A stretch of 64,000 bases of DNA from Lampris incognitus (Eukaryota; Chordata; Actinopteri; Lampriformes; Lampridae), in assembly GCF_029633865.1 (NCBI RefSeq), contig NC_079213.1, forward strand, positions 110,499,336 through 110,563,335. Reading direction: 5' to 3'. The notes beneath the pieces are model-generated. The model had not been told where the DNA came from. It made no database searches and saw nothing but the letters and a program-made list of their open reading frames with translations. The position numbers and the translations under genes are program-made. Shown piece after piece: positions 54,060 to 64,000 of this stretch (position 1 is its first letter; each line of letters opens with the position of its first letter).

Positions 54060-54300
54060 TCTTCCACCGAGTTCCCCGTGTCAGTTGTGCAAGAAAAAAG
54101 CCGCCAAACCAATAATTTTGTCGCGTCCTTTTTTTAGCGGCGCGTCTGAGGCGGCCGTGGATTGCCACGTGTATAAAGGCGGCCCAGATAAAGCCATTCA
54201 CGGCGCTGAATGAGCACGCCATCTGTGGGGCTTTTCTTATTTCCTCCTCTCTTTTCTTCCCATTCTTTTTCAAGGCTTGTAATCAAATTTGAGCAAAATC
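54060..54300. promoter_or_regulatory. Candidate conserved non-coding element
   Basis: Complex, low-CpG, ORF-free sequence containing GGCCCAGATAAAGCCATTCA, GCCATCTGTGG and TTGTAATCAAATTTGAGC, the look of vertebrate developmental enhancers (GATA, E-box and homeodomain-like words). The assignment is by composition and position only. Confidence 0.25.
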
Positions 54301-54639
54301 AAATGGCGGGAGGGAGTCGGGGGCGGTGGGGGTGGGGGGGTGGGAGGGGGGGGGTTCAATGAAAGTACCTTTTGTTGGTCTGAAACGAGCAAGTAATTTA
54401 CAAAATGCCCTCCCTTTGTGCGGGGGGCTAAGGGAAGAAAGAAATCAGTAGCTTTTAGAATCTAGGCCTTGCGCTGCGACGGGCAAGATAATGAAAGCCG
54501 TCTTGTGTTTGTGGGCTGGAGAGCATCTCAAAGGCAGACCGGGCCCCGACTCAGGGTTAGCTCGGCTGCTGAAAACACACAACGCTCTCCTGTGTGTGTG
54601 TGTGTGTCTGTGTGTGTGTCTGTCTGTGTGTGTGTTTGG

Positions 54640-54960
54640 CGAGGAGCGGCAAAATAGGACCGCTGTGCCCGGCTACTGTTGGCAGAGAGACTTGGAAAGA
54701 GGAGAGAGACTTCTCGGTGCTGAGGAGAGAGGAGACGAGGAGACGCGGGGATGGATGAGCGCCTCGCTGATTGTTTGCCGCGGTCCACCTCCACCTGTTC
54801 TCCGCTCGCAGGTCGGCCGGCGGCTCGCGCTCCTGGTACCCGGAGACGGTTTCCACGGAGGAGCACGGCAACGGAGGAGAGGAGGAAGAAGAAGAGGAGG
54901 AGATGGATCATTGTGGAGGGATCATGTCTGGTGGATGAGGCTGTCCCCCCCCCCCCCCCA
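54640..54960. promoter_or_regulatory. CpG-rich patch, candidate promoter
   Basis: GC- and CpG-dense with AGGAGG-rich purine runs and clustered CGCGG/CGGCGG words, isolated in a region without protein genes. It could be the promoter/first exon of a non-coding transcript. Open frames here lack protein similarity that I can recognise. Confidence 0.3.
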
Positions 54961-55959
54961 CTACCTGCATGTCTTGAAGTGGAGCCCCAACTTGGAAGTT
55001 GAAGGACACACAGCGTTTACCTGGAGGGGGGGCGACCTACCCAAACCTGTCCAGCCTGAGTCAAACCAAGTCCCTCCTGCTGTGGACTACGCCAAGGTCA
55101 GTCCATTTGGAGCAAGTCCCACCTGCTAAACTGTTTGTTGGAAAAAAAAAGGAAAACCCGAGGGCGGGTCACTCGAGGGTGGTGACGGTGTTTAAGCGAG
55201 GTAGTTTCATTTTGGTTATTTGTCCGACTCGGTTTAAAAGCCGCCACACAAGTGGATTAATTGCCTCGAAGTAACGGACCCTCACCTGTAGCTCCATCAG
55301 ATCGGGGCCGGTTGGACGACCGTTGAGCCGTTGTCGACGGTTGGTCCCCCGTCGTCACGGACGCGTCTCGACAACGTTTCACCGGTCTGCATTTGCATGC
55401 GTCGTGTGTCGGGACGATTGCGCGTCCGGGGTTTTGGCCTACAAACAGGTGGATTAGCACCCGGATTACTGCTGAGAGGCTGCTAATTGGAGACTGTGGG
55501 GGAGGTTTAATGTAGAGCGGTGCTGCAGGGACAGGAACTAGTCGGTTGTGTGACAGTTGATACCTCATGCTGTCTTTTTTCCTGCTCTCTAATACAATAT
55601 GTTGGCGTGGTCTCTCTGTCCACATGACGCGTGATCTGGACATGCAGTTTCTGCTCAAAGCGATGTGTAGGACCGCTTTATCGGTTACAATCGTAGACGA
55701 CGTTTCATTTTTCAAACCTCGTGTGGTTACGGTCTGGCCCGGGTTTGCTGCTGCGCTTGCGTGTCTGTGTGAAGTCGTTGTGATGCCTTTCTGTCTCTCG
55801 TCCCCTCGGGACAGCATCATTTATAACCGGTCTCTGTATTGATGTGGTTTCTTCTCGTTTCCAGTTGGATGAAAGTTCTGTTCCTTGTTCGTTTGTGCTG
55901 AAAATTTCGTGCCCCTCTTGACCTTATAAGGCTTGACGTTCAGCTTCGTGTTGACCTGT

Positions 55960-56109
55960 CTTTCTCTCTGTCTGTCTGTCTGACTGACTGACTGACTGAC
56001 TGACTGACTGACTGGCTGTCTGTCTGACTGTCTGCCTGTCCACCTGTCCGATTGACTGACTGTCTGTGTCTGATTGCTGACTGTCAGTCTGTCTGACTGT
56101 CTTTCTGAC

Positions 56110-56168
<59 letters not shown>

Positions 56169-57005
56169 ATGTGTCTGATTGACTGACTGTCTGACTGTCT
56201 GACTGTCTGTCTATCTGACTGTCTTTCTGATTGACTGACTGTCTGTCTATATGACTGTCTGACTGATTGACAGATGGATGGACTGTCTGTCCATCTGTCT
56301 GACTGACTGTCCATCTGTCTTCTGTCTCACTCACTGACTGTGTCTATCTGACTGATGGACTGTCTGTCAGTTTGTCTGTCTGTCTGTCAGACTGACTGAC
56401 TGACTGTCTATCTGATTGTCTGACTGACTGGCTGTCTGTCTGACTGTCTGCCTGTCCGCCTGTCTGATTGACTGACTGTCTGTCTTTCTGTCTGTGTCTG
56501 ATTGACTGACTGTCTGTCTATCTGACTGTCTTTCTGATTGACTGACTGTCTGACTGATTGACAGACGGACGGATTGTCTGTCCATCTGTCTGACTGACTG
56601 TCCATCTGTCTTCTGTCTCCCTCACTGACTGTGTCTATCTGACTGATGGACTGTCTGTCAGTTTGTCTGTCTGTCTGTCAGACTGACTGACTGACTGTCT
56701 ATCTGATTGTCTGACTGACTGGCTGTCTGTCTGACTGTCTGCCTGTCCACCTGTCCGATTGACTGACTGTCTGTCTGTGTCTGATTGACTGACTGTCTTA
56801 CTGTCTGTCTATCTGACTGTCTTTCTGATTGACTGACTGTCTGTCTATATGACTGTCTGACTGATTGACAGACGGACGGACTGTCTGTCCATCTGTCTTC
56901 TGTCTCACTCACTGACTGTGTCTATCTGACTGACGGACTGTCTGTCAGACTGACTGTCTGTCTGTCTGTCAGACTGACTGACTGACTGACTGTCTGACTG
57001 ACTGA
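55960..57005. repeat. ~1-kb degenerate CTGT/CTGA tetranucleotide tract
   Basis: Imperfect CTGT, CTGA and CTAT units organised in a longer ~300-bp period: the segment with GACTGTGTCTATCTGACTGA recurs at about 56337, 56627 and 56915. Simple-repeat decay plus segmental amplification. Confidence 0.92.
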
Positions 57006-57644
57006 CCAAGTCATACTTACAACTGAGGAGGGGTATCAGCCAGGGAGCATACAGTATACCAGCACTTGAGCTGAGTTATCCTTTTAACCAGTCTTTGATT
57101 GAATTTGTCTCAGAAAAAAGGCCACAGATCATTCTTCAACTAAACTGAGATTTTGAAAGCTGTAAATTATTGATCAGTTAATCATGTAAAGCTGTCAGAC
57201 TTTCACTACGCTTCACCCTTTTTCACGGATATCCTCATATGTCCCCTGATGAAAGCCATTAAAATGCGATTGAAAGTATGATGTTCAGCGTCAGTGCAAC
57301 GTTAATTATTGTTGTGAAATAGTACAGTGCAGCTAACATGTAGTACACTGTACTACCTTACAGTACGCAGTACATACAGCACAGAGTACTTGTTTACTGT
57401 GCTGTCGTTCTCGTTAAATGCCATGCGGTGACAGACAGGGGACTTCGGATATAGCTGGCTTCATGTCCCAGTGTTCACCCTTATCCGGCCGTTACAGTGG
57501 ACGCCTATGGTGACGTGTTCTGCTGTTATATCACTGTATTGTTTTGTGGTCATTTGTGGAGTGTCTGTGTGTGTTGTGCTGCAGAGGTTTAACATACTGT
57601 GCCGAAAACAAATTCCACTGCCTTGGTTGTGCAGCTAATAAACA

Positions 57645-58107
<463 letters not shown>

Positions 58108-58218
58108 CCAGCCGCTACCTGCACCCTTCTCCTGCATGTGGCTGCTGCGGTGCAGATGTGAAAAACTATGCACTGTGTCATAGACCAGATGACGAACATT
58201 CAAAGGAACAACTACGGG

Positions 58219-58668
58219 GACGTCCGGGTAGCGTAGCAGGCTATTCCGTTGCCTACCCACACGGGGATCGCTGGTTCGAATCCCTGTGTTACCTCCGGCT
58301 CGGTCGGCCGTCCCTACAGACATAATTGGCCGTGTTGTGCGGGTGGGGAGCCAGATGTGGGTATGTGTCCCGGTCGCTGCACTAGTGCCTCCTCTGGTCA
58401 GTCAGGACGCCTGTTTGGGGGGGATGGGTGGGGGGGGGATAGCGTGGTCCTCCCACGCGCTACGCCCTCCTGGCGAAACTCCTCCCTGTCAGGTGAAATG
58501 AAGCGGCTAGCGACTCGGAGGAGCCACGTGGTAGTCTGCAGCCCTCCCGGCTCAACAGAGGGGGGGGGGGTGGGTCGGAGGAGTGACCGGCACGGCTCGG
58601 AAGAGTGGGGTGATTGACCGGATACGATGGGGGAGAAAAAGGAGGGAAATCCCCCACCCCCACCCAAA
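58219..58668 (+). mobile_element. SINE family A
   Basis: Full-length plus-strand copy with head CGTCCGGGTAGCGTAGCAGG, B-box-like GGTTCGAATCCC at about 58273, and tail TGGGGGAGAAAAAGG. Possible imperfect direct repeats GGAACAACTAC / GGGACCACTAC flank it. Confidence 0.88.
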
Positions 58669-58800
58669 AAAAGGGACCACTACAAAATCAGGAATGATCT
58701 GGGTATTTGCGGATCGGCCATCGTCTGCAGTACACCAGCGATGGAAAGGATGTTTGTTTGTGTGGAAACCGTGGGGCGGAAGCTTTGAAGGGTCACCAGA

Positions 58801-59000
58801 NNNNNNNNNNNNNNNNNNNNNNNNNNNNNNNNNNNNNNNNNNNNNNNNNNNNNNNNNNNNNNNNNNNNNNNNNNNNNNNNNNNNNNNNNNNNNNNNNNNN
58901 NNNNNNNNNNNNNNNNNNNNNNNNNNNNNNNNNNNNNNNNNNNNNNNNNNNNNNNNNNNNNNNNNNNNNNNNNNNNNNNNNNNNNNNNNNNNNNNNNNNN
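58801..59000. other. Assembly gap (200 N)
   Basis: Exactly 200 N characters. It lies at the start of a tandem array, so the real missing length is unknown. Confidence 1.
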
Positions 59001-59985
59001 GATATACGTGTTCTAGTTTGGATATACAAGTTCTTAGTTTGGCTATATGTGTTCTTAGTTTGGATATATGTATTCTAGTTTGGATATATGTGTTCTAGTT
59101 TGGATATTTGTGTTCTAGTTTGGATATTTGTGTTCTAGTTTGGATATATGTGTTCTAGTTTCGATATATGTGTTCTTAGTTTGGATATATGTGTTCTAGT
59201 TTGGATATATGTGTTCTAGTTTGGATATACGTGTTCTTAGTTTGGATTTGTGTGTTCTAGTTTGGATATATGTGTTCTTAGTTTGGATATTTGTGTTCTA
59301 GTTTGGATATATACGTGTTCTAGTTGGATATAGGTGTTCTTAGTTTGGATATATGAGTTCTCGTTTGGATATAGTATGTGTTCTACTTGTTCTTAGTTTG
59401 GATATATGTGTTCTAGTTTGGATATGCGTGTTCTTAGTTTGGATATATGTGTTCTAGTTTGGATATGCGTGTTCTTAGTTTGGATTTGTGTGTTCTTAGT
59501 TTGGATATGTGTGTTCTAGTTTGGATATATGTGTTCTTAGTTTGGATATGTGTGTTCTTAGTTTGGATATATGTGTTCTAGTTTCGATATACGTGTTCTT
59601 AGTTTGGATTTGTGTGTTCTAGTTTGGATATATGTGTTCTAGTTTGGATATACGTGTTCTTAGTTTGGATTTGTGTGTTCTAGTTTGGATATATGTGTTC
59701 TTAGTTTGGATATATGTGTTCTAGTTTGGATATACGTGTTCTAGTTTTGATATATGTGTTCTTAGTTTGGATATATGTGTTCTTAGTTTGGCTATACGTG
59801 TTCTAGTTTGGATATACGTGTTCTAGTTTTGATATATGTGTTCTTAGTTTGGATATACGTGTTCTTAGTTTGGATATACGTGTTCTTAGTTTGGATATAC
59901 TTGTTCATACTTTGGATATATGTGTACACAAGTACATGAAGTGAAATGACAAAGTGTTTCTGATTCTTGATATTATGTGTACACG
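59001..59985 (+). repeat. R-family element with expanded ~20-bp minisatellite
   Basis: Dozens of units of the type GTTCTAGTTTGGATATATGT with GTTCTTAG and ATACGT variants, ending in GAAGTGAAATGACAAAGTGT and TTCTGATTCTTGAT, the same 3' block as the R copies at 15.2 and 21.4 kb. Confidence 0.92.
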
Positions 59986-60426
59986 TAAAACCGCTCGTTA
60001 GGAGACTCTACGATGGGTAGAGATAAGAACAACAAAAGATAGGACGAGAGCCACTTAAAGTCACGTGGTTACAAGTTTCTGATGCCAACATTAGCACGCC
60101 GAGGCAACAGAGCAGCCAGATCTGACGTTACAATACTGGAGTGTTGAGCCTTAAAAATAAATATCGTCTGACGTTTGATGAGTACAAATTACTGCTTCTG
60201 CCAATAGTATCGTCGCTTGAGTACAGGACACGCACATTCACGTCTTCCACACTTCGCATGAGCTGTGAACTTGGTGGAACAACCTGCCCGAGTTCGGTGT
60301 GTGTTTAATGTGTGTGGGTGCGGATGAGGCTGCAGGTGTGCATTTAGTGTATGTGCTCATGTGTGTGTGCATGTATGTGGTGTGTGTGTTGTGCATGTGT
60401 CGAGTGTGTCTGTCTAGCATGTCTGT

Positions 60427-60427
60427 C

Positions 60428-60508
<81 letters not shown>
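60427..60508. repeat. (TG)n microsatellite
   Basis: TG run of about 80 bases. Confidence 0.97.
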
Positions 60509-60509
<1 letters not shown>

Positions 60510-60605
60510 CGAGCATGGCGGGAGGGACATTCTACCCTGGTGCTGGAGCAGAACAAACATGGATTAGAGCCCCCACCGCCATGCAGGTACTGACAACTCT
60601 GCACC

Positions 60606-61070
<465 letters not shown>

Positions 61071-61203
61071 ACATGGACATGCATACACACCCACACACAC
61101 ACACACACACCTGTGCAAACACGCACAAAAACACGGGACACCGTCTTAGTTTGGCTGTCTGCAAACTGACAAGAGTTCAACCAGAGGTTTCCTTGATACC
61201 TTG

Positions 61204-61205
<2 letters not shown>

Positions 61206-61277
<72 letters not shown>
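61206..61277. repeat. (CA)n microsatellite
   Basis: Uninterrupted CA run of about 70 bases. Confidence 0.97.
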
Positions 61278-61278
<1 letters not shown>

Positions 61279-61905
61279 GTGGCTAGTAGGTTTTTTTTTT
61301 ATGCTTTTCTTCTTTTGTGGTTTTTGCGCTCAGCCATGGCGTCAAACGGCTTCCACAAACGCTGCAACCAGCACAGTCAAATAGCTGCTTTTGGCCTCTC
61401 CCAGCAGTGGGAAATAGAAATATTAAACAGGTGAGATAATATGGGTTGTCTGCATATGACGTCACGGACTACAGCTGGAGGGCAGGAAGTGGTTTTCTAC
61501 ACAGGAAGCACTGCCACAAACTTTCGTAACGCCTGTGTTTGGCGCCATTAACTGAGAAGCCACGAGGAGTTTTTACTGACCATTTCGTCACAAACCCCCC
61601 CCCACCCCCCCATCATGTCCAACACGTCTCACTTCCTGTTTCTACCTTTCTCTCATGACATCGTCTAAGCCAGTGGTTCTCAACCTTTTTGGGGTCCTGG
61701 ACCCCCCGCATATTTTTGATCTACCCTGAGGACCCCTCCACCTGATCTTGGGGGAGGGGGGTTGCAATTTGATAGAAACAGTAGAAACTGAATTTAAATT
61801 GCATTATAGCATTTTTTCACTCTTTGGGGCAAAAATAAGAGCTTTCAGTTGTAACTTAGATATAGTTAACAAAACAGAATTCTTATGCAGTAACTTTCAG
61901 ATATA

Positions 61906-63523
61906 CACTACCGTTCAAAAGTTTGGGATCACATTGAAATGTCCATATTTTTGAAGGAAAAGCACTGTACTGTTCAATGAAGATAACTTTAAACTAGTCT
62001 TAACTTTAAAGAAATACACTCTATACATTGCTAATGTGGTAAATGACTATTCTAGCTGCAAATGTCTGGTTTTTGGTGCAATATCTACATAGGTGTATAG
62101 AGGCCCATTTCAAGCAACTATCACTCCAGTGTTCTAATGGTACAATGTGTTTGCTCATTGGCTCAGAAGGCTAATTGATGATTAGAAAACCCTTGTGCAA
62201 TCATGTTCACACATCTGAAAACAGTTTAGCTCGTTACAGAAGCTACAAAACTGACCTTCCTTTGAGCAGATTGAGTTTCTGGAGCATCACATTTGTGGGG
62301 TCAATTAAACGCTCAAAATGGCCAGAAAAAGAGAACTTTCATCTGAAACGCGACAGTCTATTCTTGTTCTTAGAAATGAAGGCTATTCCATGCGAGAAAT
62401 TGCTAAGAAATTGAAGATTTCCTACACCGGTGTGTACTACTCCCTTCAGAGGACAGCACAAACAGGCTCTAACCAGAGTAGAAAAAGAAGTGGGAGGCCG
62501 CGTTGCACAACTGAGCAAGAAGATAAGTACATTAGAGTCTCTAGTTTGAGAAACAGACGCCTCACAGGTCCCCAACTGGCATCTTCATTAAATAGTACCC
62601 GCAAAACACCAGTGTCAACATCTACAGTGAAGAGGCGGCTGCGGGATTCTGGGCTTCAGGGCAGAGTGGCAAAGAAAAAGCCATATCTGAGACTGACCAA
62701 TAAAAGAAAAAGATTAAGATGGGCAAAAGAACACAGACATTGGACAGAGGAAGACTGGAAAAAAGTGTTGTGGACGGATGAATCCAAGTTTGAGGTGTTT
62801 GGATCACAAAGAAGAACGTTTGTGAGACGCAGAACAAATGAAAAGATGCTGGAAGAATGCCTGACGCCATCTGTTAAGCATGGTGGAGGTAATGTGATGA
62901 TCTGGGGTTGCTTTGGTGCTGGTAAGGTGGGAGATTTGTACAGGGTAAAAGGGATTCTGAATAAGGAAGGCTATCACTCCATTTTGCAACGCCATGCCAT
63001 ACCCAGTGGACAGCGCTTGATTGGAGCCAATTTCATCCTACAACAGGACAATGACCCTAAACACACCTCCAAATTGTGCAAGAACTATTTAGAGCAGAAG
63101 CAGGCAGCTGGTATTCTATCGGTAATGGAGTGGCCAGCGCAGTCACCAGATCTGAACCCCATTGAGCTGTTGTGGGAGCAGCTTGACCGTATGGTACGCA
63201 AGAAGTGCCCATCCAACCAATCCAACTTGTGGGAGCTGCTTCTGGAAGCGTGGGGTGCAATTTCTCCAGATTACCTCAACAAATTAACAGCTAGAATGCC
63301 AAAGGTCTGCAATGCTGTAATTGCTGCAAATGGAGGATTCTTTGACGAAAGCAAAGTTTGATGTAAAGAAAATCTTATTTCAAATACAAATCATTATTTC
63401 TAACCTTGTCAATGTCTTGACTCTATTTTCTATTCATTTCACAACATATGGTGGTGAATAAGTGTGACTTTTCATGGAAAACACAAAATTGTTTGGGTGA
63501 TCCCAAACTTTTGAACGGTAGTG
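61906..63523 (+). mobile_element. Intact Tc1-like transposon, DD38E type
   Basis: TA duplications at 61904-61905 and 63524-63525. Perfect 27-bp terminal inverted repeats start CACTACCGTTCAAAAGTTTG. 1618 bp with one uninterrupted transposase ORF. The ends, duplication and ORF are all intact, so this is the one element in the window that could be autonomous. Confidence 0.95.
62318..63361 (+). CDS. Tc1/mariner transposase, DD38E spacing, apparently intact
   Basis: 347 residues, the usual length for Tc1-like transposases, with no stop or frameshift. N-terminal helix-turn-helix (about residues 5-45, MREIAKKLKISYTGVYYSLQ), a GRPRCTT AT-hook-like linker (about 59-65), and a second DNA-binding region with basic KKPYLRLTNKRKRLRWAKEH. 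The catalytic triad is visible: D in WTDESKFEVFG, D in LQQDNDPKHTS, E in PDLNPIELLW. I count 38 residues between the second D and the E, against 34 in typical Tc1/Sleeping Beauty transposases. That spacing matches the described DD38E group (Intruder) of Tc1 relatives in animals. HGGGNVMIWGCF is the Gly-rich box. Start chosen at the Met preceding ARKRELS; it catalyses cut-and-paste transposition at TA. Confidence 0.95.
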   Translation: MARKRELSSETRQSILVLRNEGYSMREIAKKLKISYTGVYYSLQRTAQTGSNQSRKRSGRPRCTTEQEDKYIRVSSLRNRRLTGPQLASSLNSTRKTPVSTSTVKRRLRDSGLQGRVAKKKPYLRLTNKRKRLRWAKEHRHWTEEDWKKVLWTDESKFEVFGSQRRTFVRRRTNEKMLEECLTPSVKHGGGNVMIWGCFGAGKVGDLYRVKGILNKEGYHSILQRHAIPSGQRLIGANFILQQDNDPKHTSKLCKNYLEQKQAAGILSVMEWPAQSPDLNPIELLWEQLDRMVRKKCPSNQSNLWELLLEAWGAISPDYLNKLTARMPKVCNAVIAANGGFFDESKV

Positions 63524-63524
63524 T

Positions 63525-63740
63525 ATGTAACAACACAGAATATGTATTCAGTAACTTTCAGATATATGTAACAAAACAGAATATGTATTCAGTAACTTTC
63601 AGATATATGTAACAAAACAGAATATGTATTCAGTAACTTTCAGATATATGTAACAACACAGAATATGTATTCAGTAACTTTCAGATATATGTAACAAAAC
63701 AGAATATGTATTCAGTAACTTTCAGATATATGTAACAAGA
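63525..63740 (+). repeat. 41-bp tandem repeat interrupted by the Tc1 element
   Basis: Five copies of a unit containing ACAGAATATGTATTCAGTAA and CTTTCAGATATATGTAACAA. One further diverged copy lies on the other side of the Tc1 element (61866-61905), showing where the element inserted. Confidence 0.93.
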
Positions 63741-64000
63741 GAATTTTTATCCAGTAACTTTTAACAATGTTAACGGGAGCGAGATATCTTATTAAAATAC
63801 AATAAATGACACTTGTGAAACAGATGTAATTAGAGAAAAAAGTCCTGTTACCCTTTATAGTTTAGGTAGATAAAGGTCTCAGTCACATTTGAGTAAAATA
63901 ATCCTATTTCTATAAATGTCATAGGATCTTTTTTTAAAAAGATATTTTATTTTCACGGACCCCTTGCAATTACACCACGGACCACTAGGGGTCCGCGGAC

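Larger units (their letters stand above)
61671..64000. mobile_element. hAT-like element running past the window end, host of the Tc1 insertion
   Basis: Left end CAGTGGTTCTCAACCTTTTT followed by GGGGTCCTGGACCCCC. Toward the window end the partner appears (TTTTCACGGACCCCTTGC, CTAGGGGTCCGCGGAC). This is the familiar hAT (Charlie-like) end pattern; the final bases and the target duplication lie outside. Its interior has a 41-bp tandem repeat. Confidence 0.65.

Noticed and set aside
54491-55129. 212-codon open frame in the CpG-rich patch
   Set aside because: Low-complexity Arg/Gly-rich composition in a GC-rich region, no domain recognised, competing frames on both strands.
61748-61954. Small open frame at the left of the Tc1 element
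   Set aside because: It runs across the hAT-like sequence into the Tc1 terminal repeat, so it cannot be a conserved gene.
62804-63260. Minus-strand open frames opposite the transposase
   Set aside because: Shadows of the plus-strand transposase coding sequence.

Overview
This window is vertebrate nuclear DNA, almost certainly from a teleost fish. It holds two intron-containing genes with GT-AG splice sites, CpG-rich promoter regions, tRNA-headed and 5S-headed SINEs, Tc1, hAT and piggyBac-type DNA transposons, LINE tails with A/T-rich ends, and abundant (CA)n/(GA)n microsatellites. No bacterial gene organisation is present.

Region 1 (1-3100) is upstream flank: weakly structured sequence, a SINE fragment, a decayed Tc1-like transposase on the minus strand and two adjacent near-perfect hairpins. 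Region 2 (about 3100-27620, plus strand) is a complete fxr1 gene (fragile X-related protein 1). I traced 18 coding exons with consistent phases: two Tudor/Agenet domains, KH domains with GSHG and GKNG loops, a nuclear-export helix, RG-rich segments and the conserved C-terminal tail. One 78-nt cassette matches the muscle-specific exon of mammalian FXR1, and the last exon has an in-frame eight-copy 27-bp coding minisatellite. Its introns are packed with nested mobile elements.

Region 3 (about 28200-31500, minus strand) is a complete dnajc19 gene (TIM14/Pam18 co-chaperone of the mitochondrial presequence translocase motor): six exons, 116 residues, HPD motif. fxr1 and dnajc19 are convergent, about 0.6 kb apart. 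The same neighbours occur in human 3q26.33, where SOX2/SOX2OT lie beyond DNAJC19.

Region 4 (31.5-64 kb) has no protein gene I can support apart from an intact transposase. It alternates non-repetitive stretches that look like candidate cis-regulatory DNA (expected if sox2 lies beyond the window; inference only) with repeats: a hAT element carrying a ~1.5-kb minisatellite (37.4-39.95 kb), a hAT MITE with perfect ends (41.7-42.07 kb), a 77-bp array built from an LTR-end/primer-binding-site-like unit (42.9-43.6 kb), a 325-bp array inside an inverted-repeat element (46.4-47.6 kb), self-nested SINEs (50.7-51.5 kb), a telomere-like array (52.1-53.6 kb), GACA/GATA tracts (55.9-58.1 kb), a 200-bp assembly gap (58801-59000) beside another minisatellite, and at 61.9-63.5 kb a structurally intact Tc1-like transposon with a 347-residue DD38E transposase inserted into an older hAT-like element.

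I see no new enzymatic system. The most notable signals are the coding minisatellite and exon-12-like extra exon in fxr1, the twin hairpins upstream of it, the intact DD38E element, and a recurring pattern of transposable elements that have grown internal tandem arrays.
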